Positions 11,601 through 20,520 of a DNA stretch of 64,000 nucleotides are shown here, in pieces. The stretch is from Eutreptiella sp. 'Long Island Sound 2002'. Lineage: Eukaryota > Euglenozoa > Euglenophyceae > Eutreptiales > Eutreptiaceae. Position numbers and translations under genes: made by a program. Position 1 is the first letter of the stretch. Each line of letters opens with the position of its first letter. The stretch is from contig OZ038380.1 in assembly GCA_964036045.1 (NCBI GenBank), positions 169,434,031 through 169,498,030 of the forward strand, read 5' to 3'. The notes beneath the pieces are model-generated. The model was not told the DNA's origin. It was given only the letters and a program-made list of their open reading frames with translations, and made no database searches.

Positions 11601-14600
11601 GCGCCCTGTGCGCCTGGATCTCGGTGGTGCAGGGCTGATGGAGCAGGGCCGCATGCCGCAGGGCCCCTGCACCACAACCCCCAGCAGCACCGTCAGGGGG
11701 TATCAGGGGGGGGGGGGTCACCAAGGCTGACCGGATCTCTGCCGAAGGCAATACCACGCCACAAAAGGAGCACCCCCCGCACCGCAGCACCGCCATCACG
11801 GCGCGGTTGTGAAGGCACCGCCGCCGCCGTCCGGAGCCAGGGCCTCCGCAAACCGCAGCGCAGGGCCGCCCCCCCCCCCCGTACCGAGGGCCGTGATGCT
11901 TCGGGGCAGTGCGGTGCTGCCTACAAACACCCCCCCCCCCCCCGCGTGACAGTGAAAGTGAAGTCGGCGAGGCAGGGAGAGGCAAAGGTGTGGTACCGGG
12001 CGGAGAGGGTGGGGCGGCATCACGGCCCCTCTGCCTTCGGGGCTGCAGCAGCACCGCCCTCGGACTGTGGCGGCCGCCCGGAGACTACGGCGGCACAGCC
12101 TTCGGGCTGCGGCAGCGCCGCCTTCGGAGTCCGGCAGCACCGCGTTTGGAAGGGGGCAGCACTGCGCCAACACCAACACCGGAGGCGGCGTGTGGCGGCA
12201 CTGCCTTTGGGCTGCAGGGGCACCGCGTTCGCACCGGGCGGCCCGGCGAGCGACCCTGTGGCGGCCTGGCCTTTGGAGTGCGATGGCACAAAGACGCCGG
12301 CAGCCGTTTTGCAACCCCCCCTTTTTTTTCGTTGGCTTGGCTGGTCTTTACACCAAACGAGGGTTTCCATGTGCCTATCTGTCCATTTGGTGGTCATGCC
12401 AGAGGACATTATTGTTTTATAACTTATGGATACGGACTTGTGGCCCAAAAAGGAGCAGTATTTCCCATGCACCACCACTTCCGACACTTTTGCCTGTCGG
12501 ATCAGCGCTGCGAAGGTGCATTCCAAGGTTGTGTCCGCCGGACTAGTGACGTCCGCCACCAAAAAGAGGGGGGTGGGGGCTCTCTGTATCTACACTCTAC
12601 ACTAATGGGCAGTGGCCGGTGCTTCCGAAAAGCGGTTAGGCCACAAAGGGGGTCAACCCCCCCCCCCTTTTTCAATGTGGCCAATTTTAGGCCAAGCCCC
12701 ATGGCGTCACATTTTGCAGGAACCCAACCCCCCCCTGGTCAACGGCACGGGCAACAGCCCGCCTCCGGGACAGCCGACCCCCGGAGTAGTCAAACAGGAC
12801 AAGTCATCCGGGGGCTCCGTTGACACAACCAAAACACGTTCGGGCCCACAGAGGGTCAGAATGAGCAGTGGCGAGAGGCCAATAGGCGCCGCCAAAGGCA
12901 AACAATCAGATACCGAGGCCTTGTGCCCACCCCCCCCCCCCTCCCGCCGACACCCTCTGGGGCGGCAAGGACAAGGCCTCATTGGCGCTTACCACACCGT
13001 GCCCAGAAGTGACCTCGACCATCGCAGGCGGGTCACACCGGAGGCTTCGCTGAGCACCGGATGCCCGTTGCACCGCACAACCTCCGCCCCCCCCCCCCCC
13101 CCCACCGCAGGAGTGCTGGACCGCTTTGAGGAGCTGATCCGGGACACGGGGGCGGAGCCGCGGGACATGCCCCACCAGCGCTGGCGCACCGGGGGCCTCC
13201 TGAACACCCTCCTCCAGACCAACGACCGCCAGCAGCAGGCCAACACGATCTCGATCATCTGCGACGCCGTGCAGAACATCATCGCGAACCAGCCGTATGC
13301 CCCACCGCGTGCCCCACCTGCCCTCCCCCCCCCCCCAAAACATCCAAAAGATGCACTTTTGCCATATTGTGGAGTGCATTACCTCAATTTGTATTTGCTG
13401 TACTGTCTGTCTGTCTGTTTTCCTTCTCCATTTCACACATATCCCAATCCACACTCTTTAAGTAGGCCTCACCCCCCCCCCCCCAACACCCAGCACCGAT
13501 CCCCAAAAGCCCAATTTCTGTGGCCGTTGGGCAACTCCGACGTGACGATCCCAATTTTTCTGATCCCCCGCCCCCGCCCTCCCCTTTGTAACGAGAGTAT
13601 CGCCCTTTGTCAGAATCACACGAGGTGTGGTCTCCGCAACTTTTGGGGCTGGGAATGGTATTCCAGGGGCACTGTGATGCCGCTGGTTGCCCCTTCCTTC
13701 AGTATGTGATTCACCTCCATCGACATGCCTGTCTGGGCCTCAATGGTGCGTTGCTGTGCTGCTTGTGTGTTGTCGCGGTGCGCGTGCGCAAGCAACGCCC
13801 CTGTCAGAACAACAGGAGGCGTTGGTTCCGTCACTTTCAGTGCGTTGACTGTTGTTCTCGCAGGGGGCGGGGGATGAGTGACGGGTGAGTGTCCAGGGCC
13901 CCGTGAAGCAGCAGCAACCCGACGGACCACATGCCCACCTGGACACAGCGAGGCAGGGGGTTGGACGACCGGAAGCCGGAGGGGAGTGGGCAGCGAAAAC
14001 CGTAAAGCGACCCCCGCAACAACGAGCACAACCCCCGGTACGCCGACTACTGGGCTCCGCGAACGCGGAAACGACACCGGCAGGAGCACCGGCCGCAGCG
14101 GCCGACAGAACGCAGCGACCCGACGCAACATGCGAAGGGAAGAACGGGGGACTGTCCAGGGCCCCGTAAAGAAACAGCGACCCGACGGGATGTGTGGCTG
14201 CTGTGGCGATCGGAGTGCAACGCCGGGCCTGTAACGGGGTGAGAAGGGCCGCTCGACTTCTCAATCCAAGGCTCACGCCCGGAACAAAAGGGACATCAGA
14301 AGCAACCGGCCAAACCCCCTCTCTGTGCTCACTCAATCACCCTCCGGGTCATCCCACCCCAGCCCCTCCGCCCCGACTCAAATCTCTGGTCAGCCCCCCC
14401 CCCCCCCCCCCGTGTGACATTCCGTCGGGTTGTTGCTCCTTTACAGGTTTGCCCCGGGCGTGAGCCTTTGATTGAGAAGTCGAGCGGCCCTTCTCACCCC
14501 CGTTACAGGCCCGACGTTGCACTCCGATCGCCACAGCAGCCCCCCCTTCCCCCCCCCTCTTGCCGGTCCCTCTGCCGCTGCCCTCATGTTGCCAGAGCCC

Positions 14601-17600
14601 TGAGCCCGGACGCCGCACTCCGTTCGCTGTGCAGGACTGTGGTGAAGGTGACGGCCCCCGTGAAGGTCTATGGGGACGTTCATGGGCAGCTGCGTGATCT
14701 GATTCTCCTGTTCAACGAGTACGGCATGCCATTCCACAGGTGTGCGGGCGCTGTGCCGCCGCCCATGCCACTGCCCCCGTCCCTCGATTGGCCGATGTGC
14801 ACCGCCCAACCGGCACTCGGGGCACTGGTTTCCAAAGAAATATGACCATCGAAGTGGTCACTGAAAACGTTCTTCCGGAGGCATTTTTCACGAACCGGAG
14901 GTGAAGTGAAACAGAACGGCATCGGGTTCGGTCAACAGGACGGTTTTGAGGTTCCCGGGCGAAGTCCGGTCATTGCATGTAATTTCATTGTGGCACATGC
15001 ACAGGGCTCAGAAGTACCCAGTTTGGGTACGTTTAGCGGAACACTATGCGGGAAATGGGCCAAGGTAGGAAAAATGGGGGGAAATGGGGGTAAATGAGGG
15101 AAATTCAGATTGCTTGGTGGAAAAATGGGAAATTTAGGGGCTGAAAAGGCCAAAAATCAAGGTTTAGGTTGGCAACAAGGCTGTGGGGGGGGCGCATTGG
15201 TGAAAGCTCCCGAGGAAAAATGGGGGAAAATGGGGGGAAATTGGGGAAAATGGGGAAAAATGGGGTAAAATGGGGAGGAAATGGGGAGGAAATGGGGGGA
15301 AAGGGGACCGGTTGCACCACCCAAGTTTCCTTATTTTCCCCCATTTCCCCCCATTTCCCCCCATTTTCCCCCATTTCCCCCCCATTTTTCCCCATTTTCC
15401 CCCATTTTCCCCCATTTTCCCCCATTTTCCCCCATTTTCCCCCATTTTTCCTTGCCATGGGTACATTGTGGGTACGTTTGTGGGTACAGTACCCGCCACC
15501 GGAGCCGGGTACTTCTGAGCCCTGCATGCATGTCAAGACGTGAAAGCGCTGTGCCTGTGTGCAGATCCCGGGCAAAATTTGGTTTCACGGTCCCCAGACA
15601 CATGTCGCATGGAAAGTGCAACCGTCTCAGGAGCACTTCGGCATCTTCATGTGCACGGCGCCCGCATGTCTGTGACCCGGCGGTACACCCCTTTCCTTGT
15701 TCGTACCACGGACGCATGCACCGTCCTGCCGTCAGCCGCTGCAAGTAGCGGGGCGAATGAAGTCCTACGCAACCTTCAAAGTCCGATGCGACATGTTGCC
15801 TGGGAATCGAAGGCAAGTCTCTGCTGAAACTCGCAGGCAGCATTTCGCGAGAACATCGCCCATCCCACGTGGATTCCAGCGGTGTGACCCCCGATGGTAT
15901 CATCTGCGAGGCCCGGGTGAACGGAACTTGACCTTCACGAACCCACTCACTTCTCGCTATTTCTGCTCCATTCAAACGACCAGATATTTGAATTTTTATA
16001 CCTTTAACATCAGCTTGCTGAGCCTTACGCATAGCAGAGCGAATTACTCTTCGGAAAGGAACCCTTTTTTCTAATTGATCTCCCATATACTCAGCTAAAA
16101 GCTTAGAATGAGAATCAGGATTCGTAACTTCTACAACATTGATTAAGATTTCACGCTCCGAACCGAAACGTTTTAAAATACCATCAAATAACTTACGTAA
16201 CTTCTCTAAACCACGTTCATTTCCTTTCTGCGGATGCAGTTTCGCTCTGAAATCCCAAGCGAACTGTCACCGAGAGAACGACACATCATTCCAGGCTGCA
16301 CGACTGCCTTCGCGGGAACGGGACACGGAGCTGTGGGTTGGGGTGCGGCGTGCGCTCGGGTATGCGCTGGTTGGCAGGACTGTGAGCAGACTTTCGCCTC
16401 ACGGACGCGTGCGCAGGTCCGGCGACATCGAACTGGTCAACTACATCTTCAATGGGGACTGGGTGGACCGGGGGCTGCATCAGATCGAGACGGTCCTGCT
16501 GCTGTTCTGCCTGAAGTACCGATACCCCAACAAGGTCTGTGCCCGGGCCTCGCAGGCCCCTCTGTCCATCAGAATACTCCGCATCGTGGGTGATCGCTCA
16601 CTCCGCCCCCCCCCCCCCCCTCATCGACAGTTATCGTTTTGGAAGGCTCTTTGCGCTCCGGCTGCACAAAGGGTTTCCAGACTGGGTCGTGGATACCGCT
16701 GTGGCAAGCGGAATGGCATGAAGCCATCGGGAGTGGCGTGGGGCGGGCCCGGCCCCACGCCACTCCGGTCGGCTCTGCGCGCGCGCGCGCGCACCATCGA
16801 TTTTGGACCGGCCTGGCGCGCCACCAGTGCACCGCGCACTCGGCGCACGGCACGACCGCCCTCGGATCCGTACCTCCGCGGACGCCCACGCCCGTACGAA
16901 TGCAGACGTCTGCCCTTCGTGTGCCCGCAGGTGTGGCTGGTGCGCGGCAATCACGAGGACGCGCGGGTCAACCCGCATTACGGGGACCACGGCTTTGAGG
17001 CGCACTGCAACCGCAAGTTCGGCAGTTTGACCGTCTTCAACCGATGCCATCAGGTGTGCCCTCCTCCGCAGGCGCCGGGGCAGGGGCAGGGGCCGGACCG
17101 CGTTGGGTTTGGGGGGTGAGTCCCTCGAGCGACGCGGAGCGGGCCCTCGCCCTGAGGCTCGTACCAGACAAAGGGAACTCCCCCGGGGGGCGCCGTTGGC
17201 ACGACATCTCAAGAAAAGGGGCAACCCACCGGCACAACGCGACCCGTGCGATCGGGTTCTCGCCATCGTACCGCCTCAAGGGCAGGGGCCGGGGCATGCG
17301 CGGGCCGTCCGACGCCGCGCGCCTCCGCTGGTCGCGGATGTTACTCGCGCTGTAGGCATGATGTGTTTATAAACATGAACGTCTGAGCAGAACTGAGCTG
17401 AGCTGAACGTCTTTTCTGGCACCATCTCTCCCCGCCTTGGGGGGAGATTTCTTCGACAATCGCCTACGGGCCCTGGTGAGTGTGACACTCGTGGCAGTGC
17501 TGTTTCGTCTGGCACTGTATGGTGTCTGGCACACCCAGTCCGTGTCGGAGGTCCATCGTTTGCGCTCCATTATTGCTCAGCATAGGATGTCAACACCCAC

Positions 17601-19956
17601 TTGGTAGAGACCGTCCTACGGGCGAAGTATAAACCACGGAGTTCCACCGGATGCTGTACCCAATGCCTTCAGTTCTGCCAGCCACGGATGCGCCCGTGCC
17701 GGCCCGCCGGCCTTGCCCTCTGCTCGCTGTTGCCCGGGAGGTGATCCCGGTCCCGCTGCGATGCAATTCTCAGGGGCATGACTGCACACGCATTGTGTCA
17801 TGGCACGGCACTCCCCGCCAGGACTGCTATACCCGAGCGCCCATGCGCTGCCAGGGACTGCCCGCCGCCCCCGGACCATCCCTTGAGCTGGCAATCAACT
17901 TGGATCAGTCCGCCACAAGTCTTGGGGGTTGTGAGGGACGCGGTGCGTCACCGGGAACCGTAGCCTCGACAAAATTTGGGACCAGGGCAGCAATTGCACC
18001 CGCAAAAGGCCATTGTTTGTGCCCCCCCCCAAAGGGGGTTCAGACGCCAAAAAACAGTACGTGTCCCTAAGATCGGCCTCGTATTTCCGGCCTCTTTGCC
18101 AAATTTCGTGTTTCCCCTGAGGCAAATTTTTCTGATGTGGGACGGCCGGGACAGCGCGTGGAGGAACAGGGCACCTGGGCCTCACGCACACAGAAACACA
18201 GCGAGGCAGGCTACGGACGGCCTGTGGACAGAGGTGTGTGGACACCAAAAACAGTCAAACGACCCCCGCAAAAACCAGCACAACCCCCAATACGCCAACT
18301 ATTGGGCGCCGCTGACGCGCAAACGGCACATCATGCCACATCCAGCACAGCCCCGGCACACCAACTACTGGGCTCCGCGAACGCGGAAACGACACCAGCG
18401 GGAGCACCGGCCGCAGCCGCCGACAGAACGCAGCGACCCGACGCAACATGCGAAGGGAAGAACGGGTGACTGTCCAGGGCCCCGTAAAGGAGCAACAACC
18501 GGACGCAATGTCACACAGGGGGGGTGTCGGCCGCGGCTGGCAAGGCCCCCAACTCCCAACCCCCCCCCCAAACCCCACCCCCCTGGGGGTTAGGTAGCCC
18601 AACAGGTTGCCCACCTTTTGAACCCGCCCTCTTCACTTCACCCCCAACACAAGGGGCGGGCACCCGGCAGATCTGTAGGTCTCTGTTTCTGCGTCAAAAG
18701 GGCATGTCCTGGGCTTTTGGCCCTTGGCTTTGGCCGTGCTGCAGTCCTCTTCAGTACGCCACTGTCGCTTGGCTGCGAAGTCAGTTCAGCAGATGAGACA
18801 AATGGGTCATGAAACCAACAGGAACGGGGTGGCTGGGCCCAGCACCAGCACCCGCATCAGCGTGTGCCCCCAAGGCAAGGGGTTGTATTCGTTCAAACGC
18901 CAAGCACACACACACACCTGCGGTGATTCAGGGTTGATACCCCCATCCAACACGCTTCTAAACCCACGACCTTTGGGTTCCCCACCTCCAAATTAGGGTG
19001 CAGGGTCCCCTCCACCTCTTCCAAAGCCCATTTGGTGGCCCGGGTAGATATGCTGTCAAAGGTCAAGGGGTTGTGGCGCGTATTTTGGTGGCCGTCAGTC
19101 TGCGCTAGGATACCGTCGCCTGAAGGGGGGGTGGGGGCGGCGTGGTACACGTCGTCGGAAGGGGCTGGGAAGGGTTTTCTAGTGCAACTTGAATTGGGTT
19201 GCGGCGTGTCTGAGAGAATGCCGGTGGCTGCTCAACTATTGCCAAACCTTCCGGATGACCGGCACCAACCCTGGGAACGGCCGACAAGCAATTTGCGGCC
19301 AACACTGTACGCGGTTACTGCAAGTGTACATCGGCACGCCCCCCATTTTCCGGCGACTGGAGAACTTTCCCACCGTTTCGGGACATGGCGGCGCGAACGA
19401 GGGTACCGTCGCCGCACCACCGCACCTGCTTCCGCGCACTTCCACAGAAGTCACGTCGCCTACCCCATGCCTGAGGGTCTGAATCAACAGAAGAGATAGA
19501 TCACAACCACAATGAAGTCTTCTCTCGTGTTTTCCGGAATGTGGTTGCGAAGTCAGCGCCGCACATGGCTCTCCCCGGTTCGTAGCACCGATCACACATC
19601 ACCACCACCGCCGCCGCCGCCGCCACCGCCAAACCAGGGTCCCCATAGGAACGTGCATGCGAATGTCTCGGGGATGTCGGGCCATCTTTGCAGAGATGAA
19701 CACGACCGGAGTTGCGCTTTGTCGGACAGTCCAGAGTGTTGGGTTTTGTGGTACCGGGGGACGGAAGGGTGTGTGCAGCCCGCCCCCCCCCCTCCCCCCG
19801 CTCACCTGCGACCCCCACTTTCATGCCGCAGGCGTTCAATTATCTGCCGCTCGCCGCCGTCATCAGCGACCGCATCCTCGTGCTGCACGGGGGCATAGGC
19901 AAGGGGGAATGGACCCTGGACCAACTGGAGAGAGTCAAGCGGCCCATGGACTTCGG
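3052..19956 (+). CDS. EF-hand-associated PPP-family Ser/Thr protein phosphatase (ten exons, 3' end missing)
   Basis: Metallo-dependent Ser/Thr phosphatase of the PPP superfamily. The exons are 3052-3342, 3914-4007, 4638-4754 (end uncertain), 7404-7637, 9598-9709, 13111-13294, 14635-14739, 16417-16534, 16931-17053 and 19832 to about 19956. Splice phases agree at every junction except that the donor of exon 3 is a choice between candidates. The N-terminal part carries one canonical EF-hand loop ([12 protein letters not shown]). The catalytic part shows [25 protein letters not shown], then [10 protein letters not shown] and LVLHGGIG. These are the metal-binding and catalytic motifs in family order. 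RGNHED and an upstream EF-hand recall PPEF/RdgC-type phosphatases, in which calcium controls activity. PPKL/BSL-type phosphatases are the alternative, but no Kelch repeats are seen. The later motifs (the second metal-binding His region, RAHE, SAPNYC) are absent because the assembly gap follows. The first exon(s) are also not located. Confidence 0.85.
3914..4007 (+). CDS. phosphatase exon: EF-hand
   Basis: The acceptor is CATCCCCCAG and the donor CTG|GTGTGT. The loop [12 protein letters not shown] has D, N, D, V and the terminal E at positions 1, 3, 5, 7 and 12, with the invariant Gly at 6. It is therefore a canonical calcium-binding loop. The preceding helix is RLKYIHKVY. Confidence 0.85.
4150..4390 (-). 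repeat. dispersed repeat family D (diverged copy)
   Basis: It shares the internal words of the 27.5 and 47.4 kb copies (TACTGAGT/C spaced about 30 bp and a CTGGCAGACG-like end) but in the opposite orientation. Confidence 0.45.
4638..4754 (+). CDS. phosphatase exon: linker (3' boundary uncertain)
   Basis: The acceptor is CGCCGTAG, phase 0. The text [16 protein letters not shown] is coding-like. Donors at 4727 (GGA|GTTGAT) or 4754 (TCG|GTGTGT) keep phase 0 with the next exon. One at 4711 would require an unseen extra exon. Confidence 0.55.
4755..5640 (+). repeat. TG-microsatellite cluster and local duplication in a phosphatase intron
   Basis: TG runs occur at about 4755-4783, 5065-5103, 5420-5443 and 5574-5640. 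A block of about 90 bp (4972-5065: GAAAGACGTCTAG...TTCTTGTTT) is repeated at 5331-5408, each copy ending at a TG run. The unit has apparently been duplicated together with its microsatellite. Confidence 0.8.
5766..5880 (+). repeat. dispersed repeat family A, 5'-truncated copy
   Basis: Contains GAGGCCAATAGGCGCCGCCA and ends in TCGTGCC followed by a poly-C tract. Confidence 0.8.
5941..6205 (+). repeat. dispersed repeat family A, longest + copy
   Basis: Near full-length member. The order is GTCGGCAAACCC, GACTCGG, GGTCAACGGCACGGGCAACA, GGACGGCCGACCCCCGG, GTTGACACAACC, GAGGCCAATAGGCGCC, then CTTGTGCC and poly-C. Confidence 0.85.
7138..7242 (+). repeat. dispersed repeat family A, 5'-truncated copy
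   Basis: Starts at the GTGACACAATCAAAAC part of the family and runs to CTTGTGCC. Confidence 0.8.
7265..7323 (+). repeat. dispersed repeat family A, short 3' fragment
   Basis: Only GAGGCCAATAGGCGCC through CTTGTGCC is present. It directly follows the previous copy after a poly-C tract. Confidence 0.8.
7404..7637 (+). CDS. phosphatase exon: linker
   Basis: The acceptor is GTTGTGCAG and the donor CAC|GTGTTT, phase 0 at both ends (78 codons). It encodes [15 protein letters not shown], then a low-complexity Ala/Pro run, then [15 protein letters not shown]. No domain is recognised. A family-B repeat starts about 20 bp beyond the donor. Confidence 0.7.
7655..7871 (+). repeat. dispersed repeat family B (inverted-repeat element)
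   Basis: Shares AAGGGGCCTCAGAGGCGGCC, GGTTGGAGGAGGTTGCC and GCTGGGTGTAGGCTG with five other loci. It has a poly-G tract near the end and a degenerate terminal GCAATGCATCAC. Confidence 0.8.
7876..8358 (+). repeat. dispersed repeat family B, copy split by about 240 bp
   Basis: The family-B head (7876-7927) and body (8165-8358, ending CCAGTGCATCCCTGG) are separated by unrelated sequence, as expected if something inserted into the copy. Confidence 0.6.
9072..9472 (+). repeat. dispersed repeat family C
   Basis: About 400 bp from GGACGGCCGGGACAGCGCGT to GGAGCAACAACCCGACGGAA, ending at a poly-G tract. A close copy lies at 18140-18522 (+) and another at 51601-52006 (-). Confidence 0.85.
9598..9709 (+). 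CDS. phosphatase exon: linker
   Basis: The acceptor is GCATTTCCAG and the donor GTTG|GTGTGC. It enters in phase 0 and leaves in phase 1. It encodes [16 protein letters not shown]. It joins the next exon as ...[14 protein letters not shown] through a split Gly codon. Confidence 0.75.
10425..10905 (-). repeat. dispersed repeat family E with an expanded CCAACCGCCA array
   Basis: Positions 10457-10747 are a tandem array of CCAACCGCCA/CCAACCGTCA units. The flank at 10780-10890, read on -, matches the family-E copies at 35.9 and 37.5 kb (CCGTCCTT, GCCAACAGA, ACGCTCTCTGCTTC), where the same motif is present only a few times. The array therefore belongs to the mobile unit and has expanded here. Confidence 0.75.
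11400..12620. other. intronic, GC-rich low-complexity
   Basis: Lies in the phosphatase intron 9710-13110. CCGCAGC- and GGCAGCACCG-type imperfect repeats fill 11760-12290. The words TTTTTGGAATCAGCGCGTCG at 11418 recur at 20742. No exon is recognised. Confidence 0.4.
12737..12928 (+). repeat. dispersed repeat family A
   Basis: Runs from GGTCAACGGCACGGGCAACA to CTTGTGCC, followed by poly-C. It lies about 180 bp upstream of the phosphatase exon at 13111. Confidence 0.85.
13111..13294 (+). CDS. phosphatase exon: helical region before the catalytic core
   Basis: The acceptor is CCCACCGCAG and the donor CAGCC|GTATGC. The end ([13 protein letters not shown]) joins in frame to [14 protein letters not shown]. 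This matches the helix + 'xxPTVxxxxAPVKVxGD' layout that precedes the PPP catalytic core. Confidence 0.85.
13871..14180 (+). repeat. dispersed repeat family C, rearranged copy
   Basis: Contains GAGTGTCCAGGGCCCCGT, ACAGCGAGGCAGG and GGGCTCCGCGAACGCGGAAA, but with blocks missing relative to the copies at 9.1 and 18.1 kb. Confidence 0.65.
14191..14545. repeat. inverted repeat (arms about 90 bp)
   Basis: 14191-14286 (from TGGCTGCTGTGGCGATCGGA to CTCACGCCCG) is the reverse complement of 14453-14545 with few differences. The arms are separated by about 165 bp including a poly-C tract. It ends about 90 bp before the phosphatase exon at 14635. Confidence 0.8.
14635..14739 (+). CDS. phosphatase exon: GDVHG motif
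   Basis: The acceptor is CGCTGTGCAG and the donor AG|GTGTGC. It encodes [17 protein letters not shown], the first metal-binding motif of PPP phosphatases. Phase 2 in and out. Confidence 0.93.
14996..15529. repeat. foldback element with terminal inverted repeats and G-rich/C-rich arms
   Basis: The left end CAGGGCTCAGAAGTACCC (15002-15019) is repeated inverted at 15507-15526. Inside, the + strand is first GGGGAAAATGG-repetitive (about 15060-15305) and then CCCCCATTTTCC-repetitive (about 15335-15450). Most of the element can therefore fold on itself. Confidence 0.85.
15920..16230 (-). pseudogene. rps3: nuclear-inserted fragment of a plastid ribosomal protein S3 gene
   Basis: On the - strand about 103 codons are open and read as the C-terminal half of bacterial/plastid uS3. 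INVVEV and [10 protein letters not shown] are followed by the hallmark [20 protein letters not shown] and WVREGQVP. The block is AT-rich with plastid-like codons (TTA, AAA, GAT), in sharp contrast to its GC-rich surroundings. It stops abruptly within the conserved GxVPL region. Both gene ends are missing, so it is not expressible as S3. It lies in the intron between the GDVHG and GDWVDRG exons of the phosphatase, antisense to it. A plastid-to-nucleus DNA transfer (NUPT) is the natural reading; a contig-joining artefact is the alternative. Confidence 0.88.
16417..16534 (+). CDS. phosphatase exon: GDWVDRG motif
   Basis: The acceptor is GTGCGCAG and the donor AAG|GTCTGT. It encodes [16 protein letters not shown], the second metal-binding motif (GDxVDRG), ending KYRYPNK. 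Confidence 0.93.
16931..17053 (+). CDS. phosphatase exon: GNHE motif
   Basis: The acceptor is GTGCCCGCAG and the donor CAG|GTGTGC, phase 0 at both ends. It encodes [14 protein letters not shown], the third PPP motif. The D after GNHE is the version seen in PPEF-type enzymes. Confidence 0.93.
17054..19831. other. phosphatase intron, mostly unannotated
   Basis: Contains the family-C copy at 18140-18522. The remainder (17060-18130 and 18530-19830) shows no exon, only short CA runs (18905-18920) and a CCGCCG/CCACCG microsatellite at 19602-19632. Confidence 0.4.
18140..18522 (+). repeat. dispersed repeat family C
   Basis: Near-identical to 9072-9472 over its length, from GGGACGGCCGGGACAGCGCG to GGAGCAACAACCGGACGCAA and a poly-G tract. 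Confidence 0.85.
19832..19956 (+). CDS. phosphatase exon: LHGG motif; last exon before the gap
   Basis: The acceptor is CATGCCGCAG, phase 0. It encodes [16 protein letters not shown] and LHGGIG, then [12 protein letters not shown] donor at GG|GTTGCC (19957) is the best option, because the frame meets TGA shortly after. The rest of the catalytic domain is not present before the N run. Confidence 0.85.
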
Positions 19957-20099
19957 GTTGCCCCTTCCTTGAGTCGGTTCCTTGACCCGTGCCTGATCCT
20001 GTTCACAGTGATACCACTTCGGAGGCCATGCGGTTGCGGGGGTTCAGTGTGCGGGGTCTCGGCCCAAACCCCCACATGCGCATTGGCACACAGCCACAG

Positions 20100-20339
20100 T
20101 GGGGGTGGGGGTGGGGGTGGAGGTGGGGGTGGGGGGTGGNNNNNNNNNNNNNNNNNNNNNNNNNNNNNNNNNNNNNNNNNNNNNNNNNNNNNNNNNNNNN
20201 NNNNNNNNNNNNNNNNNNNNNNNNNNNNNNNNNNNNNNNNNNNNNNNNNNNNNNNNNNNNNNNNNNNNNNNNNNNNNNNNNNNNNNNNNNNNNNNNNNNN
20301 NNNNNNNNNNNNNNNNNNNNNNNNNNNNNNNNNNNNNNN
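20100..20339. other. assembly gap (200 N) next to a GGGGGT repeat
   Basis: 20140-20339 is exactly 200 N, a typical placeholder length. It is preceded by GGGGGT repeats at 20100-20139, a kind of sequence that often breaks assemblies. The phosphatase (+) and LIS1 (-) both run into it without their 3' ends. Confidence 0.97.
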
Positions 20340-20383
20340 CGGGGCCCTGGACAATGGGCCGGGATCATATGAGATGGGCAGAC

Positions 20384-20520
20384 CTCCGGACTCGACGACT
20401 TCGCCTTCGCAGTGTCCCCGAAGGCGTACGCGGCGGTCAGGACATGGTCTGCACTGTGCGTCGCGAACGCCACGCACTCCACGACATGCGTGGGTTCCGT
20501 GAAAGCGTGTAGACATTTTC
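20384..20520 (-). CDS. LIS1: LIS1 exon 8: start of the fifth WD40 repeat
   Basis: The acceptor is CCGCTGTAG and the donor CCGGAG|GTCTGC, leaving in phase 0. It encodes [18 protein letters not shown]. The motif HVVEC is characteristic of LIS1 at this position. The segment [14 protein letters not shown] fits the variable loop inside this WD repeat. No following exon is found before the gap. Confidence 0.88.

Noticed and set aside
10096-11730. 544-codon + strand ORF
   Set aside because: Passes through the CCAACCGCC array and poly-C runs in a phosphatase intron. Composition is that of low-complexity repeat.
15169-15748. Lys/Gly/Met- or Phe/Pro-rich ORFs around 15.1-15.7 kb
   Set aside because: Generated by GGGGAAAATGG repeats and their inverted copy in the foldback element.
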